A DNA stretch of 64,000 bases from Actinomycetota bacterium (GTDB taxonomy: Bacteria; Actinomycetota; Thermoleophilia; Solirubrobacterales; JACPNS01). The DNA lies in the NCBI GenBank assembly GCA_016213645.1, contig JACQZY010000010.1, positions 42,874-106,873 on the forward strand. The letters are read 5' to 3'. The notes beneath the pieces are model-generated. The model was not told where the DNA came from. It saw only the letters and a program-made list of their open reading frames with translations, and did not search any database. Position numbers and translations under genes: made by a program. Shown piece after piece: positions 43,336-52,495 of the stretch (position 1 is the stretch's first letter; each line of letters starts with the position of its first letter).

Positions 43336-44064
43336 ATGGCTGAAGAGAAAGACAAGAAGGCCACCGCGGCAAAGGGCAAGGACGAGGGCGAGAAGAAGTC
43401 CGCGGCCAAGGCCCCCGCCAAGGAATCAGCCGCCAAGACGAAGCCGACCGAGAAGGCCGAGAAGAAGGCCGACGCCAAGGCAGAAAAGACGGCTGCCGCA
43501 AAGAGCGAGAAGAAGGCCCCCGCCAAGTCTGAGCAGAAGCCCGCCGAAAAAGCCGAGAAGAAGCCGGCGAGCAAGAAGTCCACGGATAAACCGGCGGACG
43601 ACAAGAAGCCCGGCGCCAAGAAGCCGGCGGCAAAGAAGGCTCCGGCCAAAAAACCGGCCAAAGAAAAGTCCGCGCCCGAGGAAGCAGTGATGGTTCGCGC
43701 CACCGCGCGCTACGTCCGCAGCTCCGCGCGCAAGGCCCGCCTGGTCGTTGACCACATCCGCGGCGACAAGGTCGAAGACGCTCGCGTAAAACTTCAGTTC
43801 ATGGCCCGTCACGTGGCGCGCGACGTCGCGAAGGTGCTTGACAGCGCCGTGGCCAACGCCGAACACAACCACGAAATCGACCCTGACGACTTGACGGTCG
43901 CGATTGCCTACGTGGACGAGGGTCCGACGCTTAAGCGCTGGCGCCCGCGCGCCCGTGGTCGTGCCACGCAGATCCTCAAGCGCACCAGCCACATCACGGT
44001 CGTCGTCAGCAACGGCACCGCCAAGCAGATCTCCGAGTTTTCGAGCAGAAAGGCAGCCGCCTGA
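43336..44064 (+). CDS. rplV: Ribosomal protein L22 with histone-H1-like N-terminal extension
   Basis: 242 residues, about twice the normal length. Residues 1-118 consist almost only of Lys, Ala, Glu, Pro and Asp ([17 protein letters not shown]). The genuine L22 fold begins at M119 ([20 protein letters not shown]) and runs through [10 protein letters not shown] to the end. An internal AGGAAG site lies 5 nt before the ATG codon of M119 (43690), so a normal-sized L22 could also be made. Confidence 0.93.
   Translation: MAEEKDKKATAAKGKDEGEKKSAAKAPAKESAAKTKPTEKAEKKADAKAEKTAAAKSEKKAPAKSEQKPAEKAEKKPASKKSTDKPADDKKPGAKKPAAKKAPAKKPAKEKSAPEEAVMVRATARYVRSSARKARLVVDHIRGDKVEDARVKLQFMARHVARDVAKVLDSAVANAEHNHEIDPDDLTVAIAYVDEGPTLKRWRPRARGRATQILKRTSHITVVVSNGTAKQISEFSSRKAAA
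43678..43692 (+). promoter_or_regulatory. Internal ribosome-binding site and start within rplV
   Basis: GAGGAAG (43678-43684), 5-nt spacer, ATG at 43690 in frame. This is precisely where the conserved L22 sequence starts, so initiation here would give a ~124-residue protein of canonical size. Confidence 0.45.
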
Positions 44065-45128
44065 TGGGCCAAAAAGTCCACCCCGAAGCGATGCGCGTGG
44101 GTTACATCCACGACTGGAAGTCCAACTGGTACAACGAGAAGCAGTTCTCCGATTACCTGATCGAGGACGTCCACATCCGCAAGCACATATTCGGGCGCCT
44201 TTCGCACGCCGGCCTGTCGAAGGTCACGATCAAGAAGAACGCCAACGAGGTCACGGTGAACATCCACACCGCGCGCCCGGGCATCGTGATCGGCAAGTCG
44301 GGCAGCGAGGTCGATGCCCTGCGCCGCGAGCTGCACAAAATCACCGACAAGTCGGTGAAGGTCAACATTCTTGAGGTCAAGCGGCCGGAGCTCGACGCCA
44401 TGCTGGTGGCGCAGTCGGTCGCGGAACAGCTTGAAAACCGCGTCGCCTTCCGCCGCGCGATGAAGCGCGCGCTGACCAGCGCGATGCGCTCGGGCGCGAA
44501 GGGCGTGAAGATCCAGGTTTCCGGCCGTCTCGGAGGCGCGGAAATGGCGCGCACCGAGCTGTACCACGACGGTCGCGTGCCGCTGCACACGATTCGCGCG
44601 GACATCGACTATGGCTTTTGGGAGGCCCGCACCACGTTCGGCCCGATCGGCGTGAAGTGCTGGGTCAACAAGGGCGAGATCATGCCCGAAGGTTTTGCCA
44701 GCGATCTTACGCAGATCGACGCTCCGGCTCCGGCCGGCGCCGGTGATGACCGCCGTCGTGGCGGCCGTGACGGTCGCGGCGGTGGGCGTGGCGGTCCGGG
44801 CGGTCGTGGACCCGGAGGCGGACGTGGACCCGGCGGCGGTGGACGCGGCGGCCCAGGTGGCGGTCGTGGACCCGGTGGCGGACGTGGACCGGGCGGCCCA
44901 GGCGGCGGACGTGGACCCGGCGGTGGCCGTGGACCAGGTGGCGGACGTGGACCGGGTGGACCCGGCGGCGGACGCGGCCCCGGTGGCCCGGGTGGATCAC
45001 GTGGCCCGGCCGGTGGTTCAGGCGCTCCGGCGTCGACCCCCGCTCCAGAGCGCAAGGCCCCTCCGGCTCAGGCCGCTCCAACTCCGGCAGCCCCGGCTCC
45101 CGAAGGAGACGTGAAGTCAGATGCTTAG
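44064..45128 (+). CDS. rpsC: Ribosomal protein S3 with Arg/Gly/Pro-rich C-terminal extension
   Basis: 354 residues; ordinary S3 has about 210-280. [20 protein letters not shown], the KH domain ([14 protein letters not shown]) and the C-domain ([19 protein letters not shown]) are normal to about residue 215. Then ~105 residues of GGRGPGG-type repeats with scattered Asp (RGG-box-like) and an Ala/Pro tail follow. Starts on the last base of rplV; overlaps rplP by 8 bp. Confidence 0.95.
   Translation: MGQKVHPEAMRVGYIHDWKSNWYNEKQFSDYLIEDVHIRKHIFGRLSHAGLSKVTIKKNANEVTVNIHTARPGIVIGKSGSEVDALRRELHKITDKSVKVNILEVKRPELDAMLVAQSVAEQLENRVAFRRAMKRALTSAMRSGAKGVKIQVSGRLGGAEMARTELYHDGRVPLHTIRADIDYGFWEARTTFGPIGVKCWVNKGEIMPEGFASDLTQIDAPAPAGAGDDRRRGGRDGRGGGRGGPGGRGPGGGRGPGGGGRGGPGGGRGPGGGRGPGGPGGGRGPGGGRGPGGGRGPGGPGGGRGPGGPGGSRGPAGGSGAPASTPAPERKAPPAQAAPTPAAPAPEGDVKSDA
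44755..45005 (+). repeat. GGC/GGA-rich repeat encoding the S3 tail
   Basis: About 250 bp of imperfect 9- to 18-bp units (GGACGTGGACCCGGCGG and variants) coding Gly, Arg and Pro. Likely prone to length variation by slippage. Confidence 0.8.
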
Positions 45129-45540
45129 CCCCAAGCGCACAAAGTTTCGCAAGCATCACCGCGGCCGCATGGCCGGCAACTCGCGCGGAGGAACGCGCGT
45201 GGAGTTCGGTGAGTTCGGGCTCAAAACGATCGAACGCGGCTGGATCACCAACCGTCAGATCGAGGCTGCTCGTATCGCGATGACCCGCCACATCAAGCGT
45301 GGCGGAAAGGTTTGGATCACGATCTTTCCGGACAAGCCCACCACCAAGAAGCCGGCAGAAACCCGCATGGGTTCCGGCAAGGGCTCGCCTGACGGTTGGG
45401 TGGCCGTGGTCAAGCCCGGCCGCGTGATGTTCGAGATGGCCGGCGTCAGTGAAGAACTCGCCCGCGAGGCGATGCAGCTGGCCGGCGCGAAGCTGCCCGT
45501 GAAGACCAAGTTCGTCGTTCGCGAAGGTCAGGAGTTTTAG
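45121..45540 (+). CDS. rplP: Ribosomal protein L16
   Basis: 139 residues. [31 protein letters not shown] and [20 protein letters not shown] are all conserved. Normal length, 8-bp overlap with rpsC. Confidence 0.97.
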   Translation: MLSPKRTKFRKHHRGRMAGNSRGGTRVEFGEFGLKTIERGWITNRQIEAARIAMTRHIKRGGKVWITIFPDKPTTKKPAETRMGSGKGSPDGWVAVVKPGRVMFEMAGVSEELAREAMQLAGAKLPVKTKFVVREGQEF

Positions 45541-45542
45541 AG

Positions 45543-45767
45543 ATGGCGAAGATCGCGAGCAAGGACATTCACGACATGAAGGATGACCAGCTCATCCACT
45601 ACATCCGTGACTCACGTGAAGAGTTGTTCAACCTGCGTTTCCGGCATGCGACCGGCGAGCTGGAGAACTCTTCGGCGATCAAGGATGCAAAGAAGGCGCT
45701 GGCGCGCGGTTTGACCGTCGCCAGCCAGCGAAACCTCGATGTGAACAGAGAGTTGCAGCGTGGCTGA
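45543..45767 (+). CDS. rpmC: Ribosomal protein L29
   Basis: 74 residues. IHDMKDDQLIHYIRDSREELFNLRF is the typical two-helix pattern. The 3' end overlaps the rpsQ GTG by 8 bp. Confidence 0.95.
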   Translation: MAKIASKDIHDMKDDQLIHYIRDSREELFNLRFRHATGELENSSAIKDAKKALARGLTVASQRNLDVNRELQRG

Positions 45768-46359
45768 GGACGAAAACAAGAACTTGGAAGAGAACGCTGT
45801 CGAGGAAGCCGCCGACGATGCGGCAACCCCCGCGGACGCCCCGTCCGAAGCAGCGCCGGCCGATGCCGGTGGCGAAGCGGCAGAGGCGAGCGAGCCGGAG
45901 GAACAACTTTCTCCCACGGAGCGACGCAAGCGCCGACGCGCGGGTAAGAACCGCCGCCAGCGTTACACGGGCACTCCCGCGGAGCGCGCCGCGCAGCGCG
46001 ACGCGCACCGCAAGAAGAAAGCGGTGCAGCGACGCGCGTATCGCCTGGAGCAACGTGCCGCGCACAAGGCGGCCGGTCCGCGCGAGGGCACTCCGCCGGT
46101 GATCAAGGAGCCGGGCGTTAAGAAGACTCAGCAGGGCACGGTCGTGTCGAGCAAGAACGACAAAACGATCATCGTCGCGATCGAAGTGATGGAGGCCCAC
46201 CGCATTTACAAGAAGGTCGTGCGCCACACCAAGAAACTGACCGCTCACGACGCGAAGAACGACGCCAACGAGGGCGACGTAGTGCGCGTGGTCGAAAGCC
46301 GTCCGTTGTCGCGCACCAAGCGCTGGCGTCTGGTGGAAATCCTGGAGCGTGCCAAGTGA
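45760..46359 (+). CDS. rpsQ: Ribosomal protein S17 with long N-terminal extension
   Basis: 199 residues; S17 is usually about 85-110. From the GTG at 45760, residues 1-50 are acidic (Glu/Ala/Asp), 52-108 are strongly basic ([25 protein letters not shown]), and the S17 OB fold starts near residue 118 ([22 protein letters not shown]). The C-terminal [17 protein letters not shown] is standard. Overlaps rpmC by 8 bp and rplN by 4 bp, so the long form is part of the coupled operon. Confidence 0.93.
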   Translation: MAEDENKNLEENAVEEAADDAATPADAPSEAAPADAGGEAAEASEPEEQLSPTERRKRRRAGKNRRQRYTGTPAERAAQRDAHRKKKAVQRRAYRLEQRAAHKAAGPREGTPPVIKEPGVKKTQQGTVVSSKNDKTIIVAIEVMEAHRIYKKVVRHTKKLTAHDAKNDANEGDVVRVVESRPLSRTKRWRLVEILERAK

Positions 46360-46724
46360 TTCAGAACGAAAGCCGTCTCAAGGTCGCCGACAACACCGGC
46401 GCGCGCGAGATCCTCTGCATCCGTGTACGTGGTGGCAGCCGTCGCCGCTACGCCGGTGTGGGTGACACGATCGTCGCCACCGTCAAGCAGGCCGCGCCCA
46501 ACGGCACGGTCAAGAAGGGCGAGGTCGTACGCGCAGTGGTCGTTCGCACGAAGAAGGAGTTCGGTCGCGAGGACGGCACGTACATCGCCTTCGACGAGAA
46601 CGCCGCCGTGATCATTGATCAGCAGAACAATCCGCGTGGCACCCGCATCTTCGGCCCCGTAGCCCGAGAGCTGCGTGACCGCAACTTCATGAAGATCATC
46701 AGCCTCGCCCCGGAGGTGCTCTAG
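46356..46724 (+). CDS. rplN: Ribosomal protein L14
   Basis: 122 residues from a GTG that overlaps the rpsQ stop (GTGA). [20 protein letters not shown] start and [24 protein letters not shown] end are standard. Confidence 0.97.
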   Translation: MIQNESRLKVADNTGAREILCIRVRGGSRRRYAGVGDTIVATVKQAAPNGTVKKGEVVRAVVVRTKKEFGREDGTYIAFDENAAVIIDQQNNPRGTRIFGPVARELRDRNFMKIISLAPEVL

Positions 46725-46726
46725 CA

Positions 46727-47098
46727 ATGGCCAAGCGTAAGAAGCCGATCGCGAAGTCGGGCAAGATGGGTCCGCGGATTCGCCGCGGCGACCGGGTGCA
46801 GGTGCTTTCCGGCAAGGACAAGGGTCACATCGGCGAAGTGCTGCGTGTCGATCACGAGCGCGCGCGCGTTTATGTGGACGGCGCGATGATTCAAAAGGTC
46901 AGCTCGAAGATGCAGCAGATGCGCGAGGCAAACAAGGGAAATCAGACGGGCGGTATCATCGAGCGCGAGGGTCCGATTCACGTTTCGAACGTCGCCCTGA
47001 TCGACCCCAAGGACAACAAGGCCACCCGCGTCACAATTGTCCGCGAAGACGGAGGCCGCTCCCGCCGCTCGGCACGCACCGGCTCCAAGCTCGACTGA
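46727..47098 (+). CDS. rplX: Ribosomal protein L24
   Basis: 123 residues. KOW motif [20 protein letters not shown], then [20 protein letters not shown]. Two bases after rplN. Slightly long C-terminus ([13 protein letters not shown]). Confidence 0.96.
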   Translation: MAKRKKPIAKSGKMGPRIRRGDRVQVLSGKDKGHIGEVLRVDHERARVYVDGAMIQKVSSKMQQMREANKGNQTGGIIEREGPIHVSNVALIDPKDNKATRVTIVREDGGRSRRSARTGSKLD

Positions 47099-47133
47099 CC
47101 CTACTCATCAAGCAACACTCACAAACTTTCACC

Positions 47134-47799
47134 ATGCACGCAGACAAAAAGAACAAGACACCAGACAACGGCGAAGCGAACGAGACTTCGGCCTCTGCAC
47201 CGGCCAAGCCGGCGCCGCCCGCGCGCCTGAAGCTGGAGTATTTCGAGAAGATCCGCCCCGCGCTGAAGGAGCAGCTTGAGCTGCCCAACATCATGCAGGT
47301 TCCGCGAATCGAGAAGATCACGCTGAACATGGGCGTCGGCGAGGCCAAGCAAGACAAGAAGATGCTCGAAGCGGCCCAGAAGCAGCTCGCGCAGATCGCC
47401 GGCCAGCAGCCAAGCGTCCGCCGCGCGCGCAAGTCGATCGCCACCTTCAAGCTTAGGGACGGAATGCCCGTCGGCGTTGCGGTGACACTGCGCGACGCGC
47501 GCATGTATGAGTTTCTCGACCGCCTGATCTCGATCGCCGTGCCGCGCATCCGCGACTTCCGCGGTCTCAACCCGAAGTCGTTCGACGGCCGCGGCAACTA
47601 CGCGATGGGCGTTCGCGAGCAAATCATTTTTCCCGAGATCGACTACGACTCGATCGACCAGACGCGAGGTCTTGACATCGTGATCACGACCAACGCCACC
47701 AACGACGAGCATGCCCGCGCGCTGCTTGACGCTTTTGGAATGCCCTTCAAGAAGGAAGAGAAGAAGCAGGAGGAGCCACAGGCGCAGGCCGCGGCATAA
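47134..47799 (+). CDS. rplE: Ribosomal protein L5 with short N-terminal extension
   Basis: 221 residues. About 30 Lys/Asn/Ala-rich residues precede the canonical start ([14 protein letters not shown]). [20 protein letters not shown] and [20 protein letters not shown] are typical. The ATG lacks a Shine-Dalgarno and follows ACAAACTTTCA, the element also seen before rpsJ. C-terminal Glu/Gln/Ala tail. Confidence 0.96.
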   Translation: MHADKKNKTPDNGEANETSASAPAKPAPPARLKLEYFEKIRPALKEQLELPNIMQVPRIEKITLNMGVGEAKQDKKMLEAAQKQLAQIAGQQPSVRRARKSIATFKLRDGMPVGVAVTLRDARMYEFLDRLISIAVPRIRDFRGLNPKSFDGRGNYAMGVREQIIFPEIDYDSIDQTRGLDIVITTNATNDEHARALLDAFGMPFKKEEKKQEEPQAQAAA

Positions 47800-47811
47800 G
47801 GAACAGATCTC

Positions 47812-47997
47812 ATGGCAAAGACTTCACTCAAGGTAAAGCAGTCCCGTCCGGCCAAGTACCCGTCCCGCGAGTACACGCGCTGCCGCAAGTGCGGCCGTCC
47901 GCGTGCCGTGTATCGCAAGTTCGGCATCTGCCGCATCTGCCTGCGCGAACTCGCGCACCAGGGCTACATCCCCGGCATGACAAAGTCGAGCTGGTAA
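47812..47997 (+). CDS. rpsN: Ribosomal protein S14, zinc-binding type
   Basis: 61 residues. Zinc ligands C24, C27, C40 and C43 identify the short type Z (uS14 C+) form. Ends [11 protein letters not shown], as usual. A GGAACAG-like site is present. Confidence 0.97.
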   Translation: MAKTSLKVKQSRPAKYPSREYTRCRKCGRPRAVYRKFGICRICLRELAHQGYIPGMTKSSW

Positions 47998-48000
47998 TCG

Positions 48001-48408
48001 ATGAGTTACACAAACGACCCGATCGCCGACTTTCTCACTCGTATTCGCAACGCGCTGACCGCGGGCCACGACGAGATCACCCTTCCTTCCTCCAAGGTCA
48101 AGGTCGAGATCGCGCGCGTGCTCAAGGAGCAGGGCTACATCGAGTCCTATTCCACCGCGCCTTCCAGCGACACGCCGGGTGATCTGCTCAACGTTCACCT
48201 GCGTTACGACGACGACCGCCGCCCGGTGCTTTCCGGATTGAAGCGGATCTCCAAGCCCGGCCGTCGCGTGTTCGTTGCACGTCAGGACATCCCGCGCGTG
48301 CTTGGCGGAATGGGCACCACGATCGTCTCGACCAGCGGCGGCGTGATGACCGGCCACCAGGCGACCAAGCAGAATCTCGGCGGCGAGATCTGGGCGGAGG
48401 TCTGGTAG
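48001..48408 (+). CDS. rpsH: Ribosomal protein S8
   Basis: 135 residues. DPIADFLTRIRNALTAGHDE start and STSGGVMTGHQATKQNLGGE C-terminus are typical. Three bases after rpsN. Confidence 0.97.
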   Translation: MSYTNDPIADFLTRIRNALTAGHDEITLPSSKVKVEIARVLKEQGYIESYSTAPSSDTPGDLLNVHLRYDDDRRPVLSGLKRISKPGRRVFVARQDIPRVLGGMGTTIVSTSGGVMTGHQATKQNLGGEIWAEVW

Positions 48409-48410
48409 CG

Positions 48411-48944
48411 ATGAGTCGTATCGGTAAACAACCGATTCCCGTACTCGACGGCGTGACGATCACGTTGCAGCCCGGCCTGGTTCACGTGAAGGGACCGAAG
48501 GGCGAACTTGAGCAGAAGTTTGACGAGGCGATCACGATCGAGGAGACCGACGGCACGCTGTTTGTGAAGCGGCCGTCCGACAGCGCCGACCATCGGGCCA
48601 AGCACGGTCTGGTGCGCGCGCTTCTGGCGAACATGGTCCACAACTGCGCGAACGGCTACCAGAAGGAACTTGAGATTCAGGGCGTCGGTTACCGCGCGGC
48701 GATGAAGGGCAAGAACATCGAGCTTTCCGTGGGTTACTCGCACCCCGTGTTGATCGAGCCGCCCGAGGGCGTCACGATCGAGTGTCCGCAGCCCACCCAG
48801 GTGATCGTCAGCGGCGTTGACAAGCAGGCCGTCGGCGAGATCGCCGCGCGCATTCGCAAGACGCGTCCGCCGGAGCCTTACAAGGGCAAGGGCATTCGTT
48901 ACAAGGGCGAGTACGTCCAGAGGAAGGTTGGTAAGCGCGCATGA
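48411..48944 (+). CDS. rplF: Ribosomal protein L6
   Basis: 177 residues. [17 protein letters not shown], the duplicated fold, and [20 protein letters not shown] near the C-terminus. Two-base gap from rpsH; 4-bp overlap with rplR. Confidence 0.97.
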   Translation: MSRIGKQPIPVLDGVTITLQPGLVHVKGPKGELEQKFDEAITIEETDGTLFVKRPSDSADHRAKHGLVRALLANMVHNCANGYQKELEIQGVGYRAAMKGKNIELSVGYSHPVLIEPPEGVTIECPQPTQVIVSGVDKQAVGEIAARIRKTRPPEPYKGKGIRYKGEYVQRKVGKRA

Positions 48945-49297
48945 GCACCACGCAGCTCAAGCAGGCGCGTCGCACGCGCCGCAAGCGCCGTGTGCGCGCG
49001 AAGGTTTCCGGCACGGGCGAGCGTCCGCGTATCTCCGTGTATCGCTCGAACCGCGGCGTATCGGCTCAGCTGATCGACGACACCGCGGGCAGGACGCTTG
49101 CTTCGGTCAACTGGACCGAAGCGGATCTGCGCAAGCTCAACGGCATCCCGCAGGCAAAGAAGGCCGGCGAAATACTCGCCGAACGAGCCAAGCAGGCTGG
49201 CGTGGAGTCGGCCGTATTCGACCGCAACGGGTTTCTCTACCACGGCCGCGTTCAGGCCTTCGCCGAAGGCGTCCGCGAGGGCGGACTAGCCGTCTAA
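48941..49297 (+). CDS. rplR: Ribosomal protein L18
   Basis: 118 residues. [20 protein letters not shown] and [23 protein letters not shown]. Binds 5S rRNA together with L5. Normal length. Followed by the longest intra-operon gap of the spc part (52 bp). Confidence 0.96.
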   Translation: MSTTQLKQARRTRRKRRVRAKVSGTGERPRISVYRSNRGVSAQLIDDTAGRTLASVNWTEADLRKLNGIPQAKKAGEILAERAKQAGVESAVFDRNGFLYHGRVQAFAEGVREGGLAV

Positions 49298-49349
49298 ATC
49301 AACTTCATTACTCTCGATCGCTCTTAATCAAAGGTTTCCAGGCAACTAA

Positions 49350-50360
49350 ATGGCAGTAAAACACCGCATCACCAACGTCTCCTCCGACGGACTTGACCTG
49401 CAGGAGCGCGTAGTCGACATCAACCGCGTCGCGAAGGTCGTCAAGGGCGGCCGCCGCTTCTCGTTCACCGCGCTTGTTGTGGTGGGCGACGAGCAGTCGA
49501 TCGTCGGCATCGGATACGGCAAGGCCAATGAAGTGCCGATCGCGATCCAAAAGGGCGTCGAGCAGGCGAAGAAGAACCTATTTCAAGTGCCCAAGTACAA
49601 GAGCACGATCACGCACAAGACGCTCGGCCGCTTCGGCGCCGGCCAGGTGATGCTGAAGCCCGCCTCGCCCGGTACCGGAGTGATCGCCGGCGGTGGCGTT
49701 CGCGCCGTGCTCGAACTCGCGGGCGTGCATGACATCCTCGCCAAGAGCCTAGGCAGCCAGAACCCGATCAACCTGGTGAAGGCCACGGTCGACGCGTTGC
49801 AGTCACTGCGTCGTCCCGAAGACGTGGCGAAGGCTCGCGGGCTGACGGTGTACGACGTGCTGGGGATTGAGAAGCCTTTGCCTAAGAACGTTGAAGACTT
49901 GAACGGCGGTGGAGATGCGCCGGAGGATGTCGCGTCCTCGACAGAAGGTGGCTCTGTGGGGGAGACATCCTCCGACGCCGCCGCAATCGCAGAAACTCCC
50001 GTTGCCGGTGGCGCGGAAAGCGCATCCGAGGCGCAGCCTGAAACAGGGACAGAAGCGGCCCCCGAGGCGCAGCCTGAAGCTGCTGCAGAAGCGGCCCCCG
50101 AGGCGCAGCCTGAAGCTGCTGCCGAAGCGACCACCGAGGCGTCGCCTGAAGCGCCATCCGAAGCTATGACCGAGGTGGAGCCTGAGGTTGCCGCCGAGGT
50201 TCCGTCCGAGACGCAGCTCGAATCTGCCGTCGAGGCCCAGCCCGAGGCTGCCGTCGAGACCGCGGACGCCGAGGCGACTGAGACGGCCACCGAAGGTGAA
50301 GCCGCCGAGGAAACACCCGAAGTAGAGACAACCGAAAGCACCACCGACCAGACGTCATGA
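49350..50360 (+). CDS. rpsE: Ribosomal protein S5 with long acidic C-terminal extension
   Basis: 336 residues; S5 is usually ~170-220. The dsRBD-like core ([40 protein letters not shown]) and C-domain ([20 protein letters not shown]) run to about residue 185. The remaining ~150 residues are Glu/Ala/Pro/Thr repeats ([16 protein letters not shown]) with no basic residues. No clear Shine-Dalgarno precedes the ATG at 49350. The stop overlaps the rpmD ATG. Confidence 0.94.
   Translation: MAVKHRITNVSSDGLDLQERVVDINRVAKVVKGGRRFSFTALVVVGDEQSIVGIGYGKANEVPIAIQKGVEQAKKNLFQVPKYKSTITHKTLGRFGAGQVMLKPASPGTGVIAGGGVRAVLELAGVHDILAKSLGSQNPINLVKATVDALQSLRRPEDVAKARGLTVYDVLGIEKPLPKNVEDLNGGGDAPEDVASSTEGGSVGETSSDAAAIAETPVAGGAESASEAQPETGTEAAPEAQPEAAAEAAPEAQPEAAAEATTEASPEAPSEAMTEVEPEVAAEVPSETQLESAVEAQPEAAVETADAEATETATEGEAAEETPEVETTESTTDQTS
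50026..50260 (+). repeat. 36-bp-type tandem repeats encoding the S5 tail
   Basis: Units around GAGGCGCAGCCTGAAGC recur with a 36-bp spacing in the best-conserved part (50068-50125) and decay on both sides. They encode [16 protein letters not shown] blocks. Confidence 0.7.
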
Positions 50361-50533
50361 GCAAGTTGAAGATCAAGCAGACGAAGTCCCAGAACGGCGC
50401 CAATCACGCCCAGCGCGAAACTCTGCGCTCGCTGCGCCTTGGCAAGATCAACCGTGTCGTTGAGCACGAGGACACGCCGCAGCTTCGCGGCATGATCCAT
50501 CGCGTCCGGCACCTCGTGGAGATCGAGGAGTAG
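50357..50533 (+). CDS. rpmD: Ribosomal protein L30
   Basis: 58 residues, from ATG overlapping the rpsE stop (ATGA). Sequence starts [15 protein letters not shown] and contains [19 protein letters not shown] and [14 protein letters not shown], a clear L30. Followed 4 bp later by rplO. Confidence 0.95.
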   Translation: MSKLKIKQTKSQNGANHAQRETLRSLRLGKINRVVEHEDTPQLRGMIHRVRHLVEIEE

Positions 50534-50537
50534 TTTC

Positions 50538-51062
50538 ATGGCCCAGTCGGATTCAAAAACTTCCACGGCGGGCGAGTCCACCGAGACCGTCGGCCTGCAC
50601 AACATCCAGCCCGCGCGCCAGCAGCAGAAGGCGCGCAAGCGTCTTGGGCGCGGTCACGGTTCCGGCACGGGCAAGACATCCGGTCGCGGCCACAAAGGCC
50701 AGGGTTCGCGTTCCGGCGGCAAGCCGGGACCGGCATACGAAGGTGGTCAGACACCGGTCCACATGCGCATGCGCAAGCGTCGCGGACCGACCAAGAAGAC
50801 GTCAATGCCGATCGGCCCGTTCCGTACGCGGACGCAACCCGTCAACGTGGACGACCTTGAGCGCGTGTTCGCCGCCGGCGAAACCGTCTCGCCCGAGACG
50901 CTCGCCGCCAAAGGGCTCGCGACTCGTAAGGGCATTCCGGTGAAGGTGCTCGGCCGCGGTGAACTTTCAAAGAAACTCGATGTCACGGCCGCGAGGTTTT
51001 CGGCCGAGGCCCAGCGCAAGATCGAAGCCGCGGGCGGAACCTGCACGGTGATCGGCGCCTAA
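50538..51062 (+). CDS. rplO: Ribosomal protein L15
   Basis: 174 residues. About 20 extra N-terminal residues precede LHNIQPARQQQKARKRLGRG. GSGTGKTSGRGHKGQGSRSG is the glycine-rich L15 loop. Normal C-terminal domain with the AEAQRKIEAAGGTCTVI ending. Confidence 0.96.
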   Translation: MAQSDSKTSTAGESTETVGLHNIQPARQQQKARKRLGRGHGSGTGKTSGRGHKGQGSRSGGKPGPAYEGGQTPVHMRMRKRRGPTKKTSMPIGPFRTRTQPVNVDDLERVFAAGETVSPETLAAKGLATRKGIPVKVLGRGELSKKLDVTAARFSAEAQRKIEAAGGTCTVIGA

Positions 51063-51081
51063 GGGGGAGGGCGACCGGGGA

Positions 51082-52341
51082 ATGCTTCAGACACTCGCAA
51101 ACGCATTTCGCACACAGGAGATCCGGCGTAAGATCGCGTTCACGGCCGCGATGCTGCTGGCTTACCGCATCGGTTCCTACATTCCATCCCCGGGCGTTGA
51201 CGCCAAGGCGCTGGAAGAATTCAACAACCAGTTCGGCGGCAGCAACATTCTCGGTTTCCTGAACCTGTTCTCCGGTGGAAGCCTTTCGCGCTTGAGTCTT
51301 TTCGCGCTGGGCATCATGCCCTACATCACGGCGTCGATCATCTTGCAGTTGATGACCGTCGTTTCGCCACACCTTGAGCAGCTCGCCCGGGAAGGCGAAG
51401 TCGGTCAGCAGAAGATCACGCAGTACACCCGCTATCTGACCGTTGGACTAGCGGCGGCACAGGCGGTCGGATATGTGTTCCTCTTCAAGAACCAGCAGAA
51501 CTCCGCGATCACCGACGACAGCTTCCGCAACCTGTTGATGATCATCATCAGCATGACCGCGGGAACGGTGCTCCTGATGTGGCTGGGCGAGTTGATCACG
51601 CAGCGCGGCATCGGCAACGGCATATCGCTACTGATCTTCGCCTCGATCGTGGCCGGTCTTCCAGGCGGCGTGCAGTCTTGGTGGAACAGTTCCAACCAGG
51701 TATTCAAGCTGATGATGCCGTTCATCGCGCTTGGCGTGATTGTGGCGGTTGTATTCATTCAGGAAGGTCAGCGCCGAATCCCCGTGCAATACGCGAAGCG
51801 TCAGATCGGCCGCAAAATGACCCAGGGCGGCAGCACCTATCTGCCGCTACGCGTCAACATGGCCGGAGTGATTCCGATTATCTTCGCCGCGTCGATCATG
51901 GCGTTCCCACCGACGATCGGCCAGCTGATCCAGACCGGTTGGGCCACGAGCATCGCGAACTTCTTCAACCCCAATGGAACCGCGTACATCGTCGGCGAGA
52001 GTCTGTTCATCATTCTTTTCACTTATTTCTACACAGCCGTCACCTTCAATCCGCGTGAACAGGCGGACAACCTGAAGAAGTACGGCGGGTTCATACCCGG
52101 CGTGCGCCCCGGACTTCCGACGGCGGAGTACCTTGACCGAATCCTCGCCCGACTGACGTTCCCAGGAGCTCTTTACCTTGCTGCCGTGGCGGCGTTTCCG
52201 GTGATTCTGATCAACCGCACCGGTGCCGGATTCTTCTTCGGCGGCACCTCGATTCTGATCGCGGTCGGCGTGGCGCTGGACACGATGAAGCAGTTGGAAG
52301 CCCAGTTGCAGATGCGCAACTACGAGGGCTTCCTTAACTAG
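51082..52341 (+). CDS. secY: Preprotein translocase subunit SecY
   Basis: 419 residues with ten membrane helices. Starts MLQTLANAFRTQEIRRKIAF; plug and pore-ring helices (LSRLSLFALGIMPYITASII), and the cytosolic loop ITQRGIGNGISLLIFASIV and late loop RPGLPTAEYLDRILARLT that contact the ribosome or SecA. Forms the SecYEG channel. Good GGGGGAGG-like site upstream. Confidence 0.97.
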   Translation: MLQTLANAFRTQEIRRKIAFTAAMLLAYRIGSYIPSPGVDAKALEEFNNQFGGSNILGFLNLFSGGSLSRLSLFALGIMPYITASIILQLMTVVSPHLEQLAREGEVGQQKITQYTRYLTVGLAAAQAVGYVFLFKNQQNSAITDDSFRNLLMIIISMTAGTVLLMWLGELITQRGIGNGISLLIFASIVAGLPGGVQSWWNSSNQVFKLMMPFIALGVIVAVVFIQEGQRRIPVQYAKRQIGRKMTQGGSTYLPLRVNMAGVIPIIFAASIMAFPPTIGQLIQTGWATSIANFFNPNGTAYIVGESLFIILFTYFYTAVTFNPREQADNLKKYGGFIPGVRPGLPTAEYLDRILARLTFPGALYLAAVAAFPVILINRTGAGFFFGGTSILIAVGVALDTMKQLEAQLQMRNYEGFLN

Positions 52342-52395
52342 GTCGCCGTTCATCTCCGGTCACCCGAATAAGTCGCGGTAGCTGTGGCTGACGCG

Positions 52396-52404
52396 TGTTA
52401 GGCT
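52396..52404 (+). promoter_or_regulatory. Candidate extended -10 promoter for adk-map
   Basis: TGTTAGGCT (TGn + TAGGCT) in the 154-bp secY-adk gap; no -35 identified. GC-rich dyads follow between 52408 and 52440. Confidence 0.35.
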
Positions 52405-52495
52405 GACGCGCCTACGGCGCCGTCGGGCGTCGGCGAACCAGCAGCGCGGCGCGCCCGTCGCGGGAACGTCAAGACGTAGTCCTTAGTGGGGAATC

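Noticed and set aside
44609..45055. Pro-rich minus-strand frame opposite the S3 tail
   Set aside because: Simply the reverse complement of the Gly/Arg/Pro repeat.
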